64,000 nucleotides of DNA from Nepenthes gracilis (taxonomy: Eukaryota; Streptophyta; Magnoliopsida; Caryophyllales; Nepenthaceae). The position numbers and the translations under genes were made by a program. This document shows positions 55,684 through 64,000 of this stretch, piece by piece (the stretch's first letter is position 1; each line of letters starts with the position of its first letter). The notes beneath the pieces were generated by a model that did not search any database, was not told where the DNA came from, and worked only from the letters and a program-made list of their open reading frames with translations. The DNA lies in contig BSYO01000022.1 in assembly GCA_033239525.1 (NCBI GenBank), forward strand, positions 11,294,923 through 11,358,922, given 5' to 3'.

Positions 55684-56666
55684 TATTGGAGTTGATCACT
55701 CCATTGTGGGTGACTTAACAAGCAAACATTATCGGATCACATAGGTTTTGTGTGATAATCAGAGTGCTGTAGCAATGGTCAAAAAGACCGTTTGTTGGAG
55801 AGGCAATTGCCGGAGTGGCCAGTGGCCTGGCAATAGAAGCCGATCAAAGGAAGGTTGACCCATTGACAGCAAAAACCGGTCAACGAGATGGTGACCGGTT
55901 GAAAGTAGAATCTGGTCAACGGAAGGTTGACTGGCTGAGCAATGGCTCAAGGACATTGTGGAAAGTTGGCAGCTGATGTAGCGAACAGTTATCTTTTCAG
56001 GGTTGGTAGACTTGCAAACCATGCACCGAAAGTTACCTGCAAAGTGACAGAAAGTAGTTTGCAGATGGCAAAGCTTCTGATATATGCAACCTGTAGAGCA
56101 TGTGTGATGTGAAATTTGGCCCAGACCTCTCTCTCTATAAAGCACGGCCTCTGGAGAAAGCAAGAAGGTGTGAGAAATCACCAAGAGCCTATGTGCTAGG
56201 CACCAAGGGCTGTGCTGGTGTGTGAGAAATCACTAGTGGTGCTGTGCGCCAGGTCGCATGTGTGCGGGGGGTGAAATGGAGGTTGCTATTTCACCACACT
56301 TATAAAATATTTGTGCGCAAAGAGCACCACAGTGAGAAGGAGAGGAGAAAAATAGAGAGATAAGAGGGAACGTGACTTTCCTTATTCTTTGATTTATTTT
56401 CCATATTATTTGTTCTTCGGGGGCTTGTGCAGCCAAAGTAGGTTGCTTGTATTTTATCTTGGAATTTTTGTAACCGATTTTATGTAGTGTAATTGTGGAC
56501 TATGTGTCCCATGATTTTTTTCATTTGGTTTATGAAGGGTTTTCACGTTAAAAATATTTTACATCTTTTGTTTCTTGTACCCACTAAATTTGATAGCTAA
56601 TGATGACGGGGTGTTTGGGTTTTCCGTTGCGTCGGATTGGGTGAATCCAAATTTTGACCCCCAACA
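55684..56666 (+). mobile_element. Copia-A family LTR (5' LTR, plus strand)
   Basis: 983 bp ending CCCCCAACA, then a two-base spacer and the PBS TGGTATCA. The start TATTGGAG is a mutated TGTTGGAG as judged from the partial second LTR at 57,150. A TATA box (TATAAAG) lies at about 56,137. It contains repeated GGTCAAC/GGTTGAC motifs between 55,850 and 55,940. Open frames at 55,547, 56,184 (-) and 56,436 (-) are not genes. Confidence 0.8.
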
Positions 56667-56668
56667 AA

Positions 56669-56676
56669 TGGTATCA
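56669..56676 (+). other. Primer-binding site (initiator tRNA-Met)
   Basis: TGGTATCA two bases after the LTR end. Fixes plus-strand orientation of this copy. Confidence 0.85.
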
Positions 56677-57149
56677 AAAATAGTTGAGATCGGCCTAGAC
56701 CTGAAAAGGACTATTGCAGAGGTACTGGACATGTTGTCGTGCATCGGGATGAAGTGAAGCACTGCATAGGAAAAGTCATCAAGTGAAGTGTTACAAAAGT
56801 GCAGTTATCGAGGTCTGCGGCGATCGAAGTGGAATTCTGGTATCGTCGTGAAGAAGCTTGCTATTTAGTGTGGAACGGGAATGAACACTAAAAGTACAAT
56901 GAACTTCGGCAGGGCCAAGGGCGGCGCTGAGGCGGTGAAGGTGAAATGCAATGGAAAATGATTCGGCTGTGAGGAAGAAATTGAAGGGGAGTTAGACTAC
57001 TCCAAGTTCAGTGGAGCGAAAAGAAAAAATCATTCAGCTTACAGCGGCCAACGCCAGGATTCCAATTGAGAGAAAGCTGATGAAAGGCAGATGATGATGG
57101 TCACTGAAAAAAGGCGAGGCTTTACCCCATAAGGTCATGAGGGGAAGTT
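56677..57149 (+). mobile_element. Short internal region of a Copia-A family derivative
   Basis: Only about 480 bp separate PBS and second LTR. Its 3' part (about 56,910-57,145) aligns with the charged-tail region of the copy at 3,590-3,807 ('gg-agt-ga-a--acttcaagttca', 'atcattca-gctta', 'caagg-gaagtttgttgga'), ending with the PPT GAGGGGAAG. Gag and protease are missing, so this is a deletion derivative. Confidence 0.7.
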
Positions 57150-57325
57150 TGTTGGAGTTAATCACTTCATTGTTGATGAGTCAACAAATGGATGTCATCA
57201 AATCACAGGTTTTGTATGATGATCAGAGTGCTGCAGCAATTGCCAAGAAGATCGTTTTTGGAGTGTCCGGTGGCTTGGCCATAGAAGCCGATCAACGAGA
57301 GGTTGACCTACTGATAGTAGTAGCC
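57150..57325 (+). mobile_element. Truncated 3' LTR of the same copy
   Basis: TGTTGGAGTT onward aligns with 55,684-55,860 ('gtt-atcact-cattgt', 'tcagagtgctg-agcaat', 'gaagccgatcaa'), then similarity stops near 57,325. Confidence 0.75.
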
Positions 57326-57796
57326 TGAGAAATCTGGGATATATTGATAAGGAATAAATCAGGAAGCGGACAGCTAAAGTTCAGTAATACCCAATGCATG
57401 AGATCTATTAACTCTGCACTGTGCTGTAAGTTTGGTGTTTAAAGATTGGAAACAATTTAATATTTGATTTGTAGCACTTGCCATATAAGTTCAACATTTC
57501 TCGAAATGGAGACATAAAGCCTTTTAGCCACTCTCTCATACTTTTTTCCAAACATAAATTGGTGCATCAATTCTCAACGGTGTGTAAATTGGATCAAACT
57601 TTTATCAAATATGTTGAAATAATATGTATTGGTATAAAATATATAGAAATTAAAAAACTTAAAAATCATAAGTTAATAAATATTAAATATATCGACTGAT
57701 ATGTTGAATATCAATTACGTTATGATTGTGGCACCACGTGCCAATAAGCCCTATCAACTACACAACTCTCTTCTTATTCTCCCTTATCAAGACAAA

Positions 57797-57809
57797 TGAT
57801 ATCAGAGCC
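57797..57809 (+). other. Primer-binding site of another LTR element
   Basis: TGATATCAGAGCC matches the initiator-tRNA-Met site at 12 of 13 bases, two bases after ...GACA (57,794). The LTR would lie to its left (about 57,350-57,794), its start undetermined. Confidence 0.65.
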
Positions 57810-59577
57810 AATGTTTTAGCGTGCGCAAGTGAATAAATCAATCCCTTGAGGAGCGTTTGAGTGCTCGATGCGGATAGAGTAATTCATGGGGAGCATCTGA
57901 GTTCAAAAGGCCCATGCTAGAGAGTTAGACGAAAGTAAGATAATTTATAAATATGTATTGATCTTACTATCTTCATTTTTTTACTTATCAATAACTCAAT
58001 TAAAATACAATTATCTCTAAGAACATAATATCTGTTACACTTAACATATTTTAGTTTGATATGTATCTGTTTTAATTTTACCCTTTCTCCGAGTGATTTT
58101 GTCTTTTTAAAATTGTCCAAAACCCGCTTTTTTTGAGTCAAATCGTAGATTTTATGCCAGTCATATCTGTCCTCTTTTTCCTATTAGCCTTTATTTGGTA
58201 AATTGCTATAAGTTTTTGATGAGATCCTTAATATTGTCCTAAAAAACTAATAATTTATTCGATAAAAAAATTCCAATACCCATATAAGATGGTCCTCCTA
58301 TCGACAAGTACAACAATAACAAAGTCTTACATTCCATTAATTGGGGTCGGTTATTGATTTTCAAGAAGTACACTCGCCTATATGTTGTGCAAATACTGTT
58401 TCGAACACATTTGAGAAGCAAATAAGCGAGTGGCGGCTAATTGAGTACCATTGAGGAACTCAGTTAGGGACCGTGAACAGTTGACCCGCCCCTTGAGCTT
58501 TAGAAATGGAGCTAATCTGACATCACTGAGACATAACGACACTCCCAACTTGTTGATGAATATCATACGTATAAACCATGAAAATGAACCGAAATACAAG
58601 AGAACAAAGTGCCCTTACACGAGAACAAAGTGCCCTTACACAAGAGAAATCCTTGTCCACTTCACACTGAAATCTTACTAATATCACTTGGGAGACTGTT
58701 ATCCGGCCTTTATGTTAATGGAATAATGGCAAAACCAGAGTAAGGATTGGGATCCCCGGCAATGTGTTTTCATGGACATCCAGCAGAAGCCAATCTATTT
58801 CATGCCATCTTCTATCTCCACGAGAAGCACATTGTGTGCTTCTTGAATGACACACTTGATCCGAGCCGGTTCATTATTTTCTCATCTTCATACCATATCC
58901 TCGACACTAATCGCCGAGTTTGTTTCGATAGAGGGCTTGAGGAACTAGCATTTTAGCAAACCCCGACCTCTTGATCGAGCCTTTCATACAGCTTGATCCA
59001 CTCACCATCATATCGAACAAAACTCTTTTTCACTATTTTTTAATCTCAAGCCCTTCTTTTACTTTGGCAACTAAAAGATTCCCGAAAAAAATACTTAGAC
59101 TCCTTCACTTGTGGTGTACAATATTTAAATTAAACGTTACTCGGATCAAACCTTACCTTTTGCCTTCTCTCTTGTAGGTCGAACCTCGATCCATATATGT
59201 ATTAATATTCATCCTCTTATAGAAATAGTTATAGTTGGATTGTGGTAATTTTACATTGAGGAAATTTAATTTAAATCCATGATTTTAAGTTGAGTTAATT
59301 TTATTTCTAATTTTAGTTTAAGTCCACTTTATTCAATATTTTTAAAATTGAATCAATTTACTTACAATTAATGCTATTCTTAGCAAACTAAGCATAACAT
59401 GACATTTAAATTATTAATATTGGTATTAACTTTAGGGAAATTGGAATTTAGATTCTTTTAATCCGTATGCCTAGAATAGGATTCAACAATTATAATAAGA
59501 TAATTAAAGTTTTCAAAAATATAAATGAGCAAGATATTCTTATACTACATTATGGCATTTGAATATGGACTTGGGAT
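57810..59577. other. Unassigned stretch, possibly internal or LTR sequence of a broken element
   Basis: Mixed composition. Short open frames at 58,451-58,681 (+), 58,747-58,956 (+) and 58,599-58,378 (-) show no domain I recognise. A 21-bp direct repeat (GAGAACAAAGTGCCCTTACAC) occurs twice in tandem near 58,600-58,642. Confidence 0.4.
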
Positions 59578-59721
59578 GATGTGTTAGAATGCTATTTGTT
59601 GGGGTTTGACAAAATCGACGTACAATCGATGAAGCGGAGCAAATAAGTTGATGTGTTAGAGAGTTATTTATTGGGATTCGACGAAATATGCATACAATTG
59701 GTACAGCGAAATAAAATCAAA
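59578..59721. repeat. 72-bp degenerate tandem duplication at an LTR edge
   Basis: 59,578-59,649 and 59,650-59,721 share 'gatgtgttaga', 'ttgttggggtt-gac/ttattgggattcgac', 'tacaat-g' and 'cag/gcg'. It duplicates the outer end of the LTR that follows. Confidence 0.7.
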
Positions 59722-60570
59722 TCTCTCATTAAACATTAACCATTAAACCTTTAAGTACAAGTATAATGTAACTAAATATATAAAATTATACAATAATATT
59801 TAATATAAAAAAACCTTTCTAAATTAACAAAAAAAAATTATAGGACAATACTTTAACAAATTCACTATAATAATAGTACTGATTATAAAAATAATCTAAA
59901 TTTCTTTCACCATAACTTGAATGAATAGTAGTTAAATTTAACTCCCAATACATCTATTAACCTATCAAAGAATAATATAATAAAAATAAAAGCAACTAAA
60001 AAATAAAAACTCTCATAAATCAATATTAGAGCAATTATTCGACCTTAACCAAAAATAAAATTTGAATGAGATCTCAACTAGATAGGAAATATTTTTCTCT
60101 ACTCTCTTATCTCTCTTATGTAATGCTACTTGTACTGCAAACATTTTTCTCTCTTTGAGTCAAATCCTAAAATTGTATTAGGTTGGAACTTATATCAATA
60201 TCGGTGCATGAGAGCTTTCAAATATATATTAGACATCATCTCACTAGACAAATGGTGCACTAGCACTCTTCAAGCACATATTAGGCATGCCCATTCTATC
60301 ACTTCTATGCACAAGCATTGATCATGCAAGCATTGATCATGCACTTACCGGGCGTAAATATCACTTATTTATTAAAAATGTCTTTCACTCAACTACACCT
60401 TATATGTACCTCTTGTGAACTTTCAGTGAACTCCATTACTCGAACATCCATTGCATGACCTCTACTTGACATTTCCATTTAAGCATGCCACGCACAAATA
60501 TCGTACTTTCTCTGGATAATCCGTTCATCGGATATGAGACTTACGAGATAATGATCCAAAAGACAATAAA
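59597..60570 (-). mobile_element. Copia LTR, minus strand, with adjacent PPT
   Basis: Starts TGTTGGGG on the plus strand and follows the Copia-A/11,098-type pattern (cattaaacc, ataatgt-a, aaacctttctaaatta versus aaccctttacaaacc). It ends near 60,570 beside 'aaactttccttta', the complement of a polypurine tract like that at 2,299. This is the 3' LTR of a minus-strand copy. Further internal sequence to the right is too decayed to read. Confidence 0.55.
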
Positions 60571-60599
60571 CTTTCCTTTACATTCTTGTGGGAGATCCC

Positions 60600-61700
60600 T
60601 CACCTTCCCAATAGCTATCATTTCTTATATTTTGATAACTTTCTTATCATAAATCCTAATCAAAATAAGTCTAATAATTATGACACACAAAATTTTAAAA
60701 ATTTTAAATTAATACCACAATAATCAATAAATTTTAAATTTGAGTGTGATAAACAAATTTCCATAAGACCCAAAATAAATAATCATAAAGACAATAATCC
60801 GTATAGGATCTCTTCGAATAATTATCTAAATAATATAAAACAAAAAACTTGCTACACAATATCGTAAAGGAGATATCCAACCAACAATAGCAACAAAACC
60901 CAAAGACTGAATAATACAATTGTTTCTTAATATAGAATCGAGTGTCTACATCTGGTCAATTTTAAATATCCCAAATATAGCCCACACTAATATAAACTTA
61001 CCAAAATGATAATACTTATCAAAATAGATGTATAATAATCAGATCATGTTCAAACTCCTATAATGTATTTAAACCCACTTATTTGAAAAGATAAAAACTA
61101 AAAAAATGTTAGTTTAAAGTTTAACAAGTATCTACATCATATAATAAATAATAAATTTTAAAATTAGAGGGATGGTTCATAAACATATTCAATATGTGGA
61201 AAAGATTCGAATTTGAATAATCTGATATCAAAGTCTAATGGTAGTATTATACTCAAATCATAATCCATATAAAAAATAATCCCATCGAGACAAAGACTGA
61301 TAAAAGTGAGCATGAGCAAAATCATATAATCCAAATTATGTCATAATCCATATGAAAATATAAGTTGAACAAAATAGAGTTGATTAAAATTATATATGAA
61401 TGAAACAGAGTCCGAAATAAAATTATATAAATCAAAATATGTTTCGGAATAAATTACATTCCCAAATATACGAGATAGACCAAATCCTAACTATGGATAA
61501 ATTTACGAATCTCAAATCAAAGTCTAAATACTAACCAATGTAGAAATACAAAGTAGGTATGAAAATGAAGAATCAAAGATAAAGAGACTAATTTGAGAAA
61601 TAGTTATACATACTCCTGATAATTTTAAACCAAATCATCTACTATTTAGAACCATAGGTAGGGCCGTTTATATACAATGTCTCTTATAGACAAGGAATAT
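60600..61700. other. AT-rich stretch with no recognised gene
   Basis: Repeated 'cataatccatat', 'aaattatataa' and 'atccaaat' words but no coding pattern. Probably decayed LTR or internal transposon sequence. Confidence 0.4.
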
Positions 61701-62745
61701 ACTCACTATATTTTGACACCCTTGACGTTGGATACAATTATCAAGTTTAGTATATAAATTAAGATGTCTGAATATATTAGTTTTCATTCAATTTGTTTAT
61801 GATAGTTTTTATTAAAATACAGATGAAGTGGATCATCTATAAATAGAACCTTTTCCTACTAGTGAAAAATAGAGTTTGGAGCTTTTCCATTGGGAGATGA
61901 TTAGATAACAGATCGGATCATAGATAATAGAGGTAAAGATCCCAATCCCCAAATAGTAATACATGTATACCAATGCACGGCCCATGTAGGCTTTCATGAC
62001 TTTTTTCATACAAATATACTAATATATAAACAAATAATCCCAATATTTATCCATTTTTTCCATAAAATAATAAAATCCTCAAATATTCTCAAACCTTAAA
62101 AAAACTCTCCAAAGGATCAGTAAAAATAATATGCATACACGAAGAAAATAAATATGGTAATTAAAAATAATATGTATGAATATTAAACCTCCAAAATATA
62201 TACAAAACTTATTATATACGAAAATAGACTAAGAATAGAATATAAGGATACTTACATTAACCTCCTACCAAATAGATATAATAAAAGGATACTTCAATCT
62301 ACTATTTTACTCTTCCTATCTCCTTTTTCTTCTCCTCTCTCTCTTCTCTTCCTTCTCCTGCATGAAATGCCTACACAATGCCACAACCCCGCTTATATAA
62401 ATCAAACGGTGCTTGAGCGCCACATTGGCGCACCTCGAGCACCATCCTTTCTCGGCAAACGACACTCAAGCAAGGCCTTGGACGCTACTCAAGTGCTAAC
62501 TCTCGACAATTAGCACTCATGCGCACCTCGGTGCCAACCTATTGCTCTAATTTTTTAATTTTTATAATATATAATTATTTTCAATACATCCAATTTATTC
62601 AAAAAATATATAATACTAAAATAAATCAAATGAAAAGACTAGCATTACATTTCCTTCCATAGGGATTCTGGCATCAACGTCCTTAATTTTGAATGATACA
62701 CTCTTCTACTTCATCAGACCTAGAGTACTCCCACTTTTCTTGTAA
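61700..62745 (-). mobile_element. Copia-A family LTR and internal end, minus strand
   Basis: On the minus strand 62,422-62,393 reads GGCGCTCAAGCACCG then TTTATATAA, matching the motif-plus-TATA block at 4,157-4,184. 62,640-62,745 resembles 2,380-2,480 ('atagggat', 'acc-agagta-tcccact'), the internal end next to the PPT. The left limit is uncertain. Confidence 0.5.
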
Positions 62746-64000
62746 TATCTAATTTTTATATATAATTTATAATGTCATTAATATAGTTTTGGGTCATTTA
62801 AAAATATACATGTATAATAAAATTTAATTTAAAAAAATTAAATTTTGGGGAATCAGACTCGTCACCTAATGGGTACCTGTCTCCATATTTGCATGTGTTT
62901 GAGATAGTATTCGTATACTTGATGCGTGTCTCTAGAGTATTCATGCATGTTTGTGACAAAATGGTGGCGACCAATATGCATTTATTATGATGCTCATGAT
63001 ATTATGTAAGTTATGATGCAATTGTAGGCAAACATTTCCACAAAAAAGGAAAATAGGAAGGAAAAAGAGAAGAGAAAAGAATATTTAAAAGAGAGAGAAA
63101 TAAGAGGAAAATGATTTCGAAACTTTATTTTGCTAGATTTGTTAAATTAAAGGTTAAATGTAAGTATTTTAAACCCGTTTATGGGGTATTTTGTATATCC
63201 TTCAATTTCATTTTTATATCTTGTTTTAATATACATACATATGACAATTTATCATTTATTTTAAATATTATTACATGTATGTATTTTTTTACTAATATTT
63301 TAAAATTTTATTGGATCTTATCGAACATTTGAAAATTTTGTTCAATTTTCTCAAAATAAGCAAACGTGTCAAAATATTATATCCATAAACGAGAGTATTT
63401 GTAAAATCAATGTCATAAAATTGGCACATTTTGACGCATGTGAAAGTCTATGCATATGCACAAACTGGACTATATTTTGTTTTGATATGAGTATGTACTT
63501 TTTCCGATGGTAAAAAATTTTATACTTGTACTTTTTTACAGAGGAAAAAAGTTTTGGATGAACTCCATTGTTTGAGATTTTTGTTGAGAATTATTGTAAA
63601 AAATTGATAGAGCTATATATTTAGACATTCCGGTATATTAGGCACACCTAATGATAGTACATATTATCCATGGGAGACAAAAGAAAGTAATATGTTACTC
63701 CTTTTGTAAGAAGTAACTTGTAGACAGCTACTCGTGATTCTAAATAATAATGATTTAGCCTAAAATTATTGAAAGTACATGTAAGCCTTTCTCAAAGTTA
63801 ACATTTTGATAATTAGTTTTTAGTTTTAGCATGTTTTGGATTTATAGGATCTTTACTAGTATTATATTTGGTATTTTAAAAAGTTTTTCCATTTAAAATT
63901 TACAAATTTTTCACGATATTTGTATTTTAACTGACTTTAGACATTTAATTCCCTTTGGAATTGTGAAATTTTGATTTTGGATATTTTCATGCAATTTAAA
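62746..64000 (+). mobile_element. Gypsy-3-related LTR (partial)
   Basis: Shares with the Gypsy-3 LTR the 'tttgtga-aaaat', 'aatat-catttga/att', purine-rich 'gagaagagaaaagaa..gagagagaaa' tract and the following 'aa-tgat'. It runs to the window edge, so the end is not seen. The open frame 63,111-63,332 is not considered a gene. Confidence 0.45.

Noticed and set aside
1..64000. tRNA and rRNA genes
   Set aside because: I looked for the conserved T-loop (GGTTCGAATCC-like) with matching arms and saw none; tRNA-like words found are primer-binding sites.

Overview
The window looks like a retrotransposon-dominated intergenic region of a flowering plant, probably a eudicot. The only gene that looks intact and functional is an intronless cytochrome P450 of the CYP94 type (35,961-37,544). 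A second, broken host-derived piece is an RRM-domain fragment resembling the plant BPA1 (binding partner of ACD11) family at about 10,106-10,370. Almost everything else with coding character is LTR-retrotransposon sequence of different ages, much of it nested. Family names are my own reading of motifs; no database search was run.

Layout. 1-1,093: AT-rich non-coding sequence with a TA microsatellite. 1,094-13,575: an old minus-strand Ty1/copia gag ('Copia-C') split into two halves (1,110-1,763 and 13,082-13,550) by about 11.3 kb of other elements. That filling contains (a) several fragments of one unusual copia-derived family ('Copia-A'), present on both strands and including a head-to-head pair that meets near 2,757; (b) a heavily decayed plus-strand copia polyprotein (6,780-9,735); and (c) the RRM fragment. 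13,576-17,850: LTR-like and other decayed copia sequence. 17,850-33,000: a decayed minus-strand copia ('Copia-D') interrupted by an 11.3-kb Ty3/gypsy element ('Gypsy-1', 19,571-30,885, TSD GAACT) and by a solo LTR (31,227-32,158, TSD CATCA). 34,104-35,053: a second, related solo LTR. 35,961-37,544: the P450. About 38,640-55,425: a gag-only gypsy element ('Gypsy-3') whose left LTR was hit by an 11.5-kb element ('Gypsy-2', 39,106-50,614, perfect TSD TTACT). 55,684-64,000: further Copia-A family copies, primer-binding sites and LTR fragments in AT-rich DNA.

Gypsy-1 and Gypsy-2 are the structurally richest elements. Both are minus-strand and Tat-like (Ogre/Retand-type): gag beginning MVNTRAQ, protease, RT with YVDD, RNase H and integrase. 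Both also carry a large extra reading frame on the OPPOSITE strand between pol and the 3' LTR. It has an N-terminal domain shared by the two elements and a coiled-coil-rich C-terminus. Each element has an array of roughly 40-bp tandem repeats between that extra ORF and pol. Antisense extra ORFs and 3' tandem repeats are known in Tat elements, but the paired arrangement here, with a TATA-like box on the plus strand upstream of each extra ORF, deserves attention.

The best candidate for something undescribed is the Copia-A family. At least two, probably three, copies share gag plus a protease/pre-integrase segment that passes into a common charged tail and then straight to the polypurine tract and 3' LTR, with no integrase, RT or RNase H. 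This is the layout of a non-autonomous gag-carrying element (TR-GAG-like), amplified by other copia elements. All copies seen are broken.
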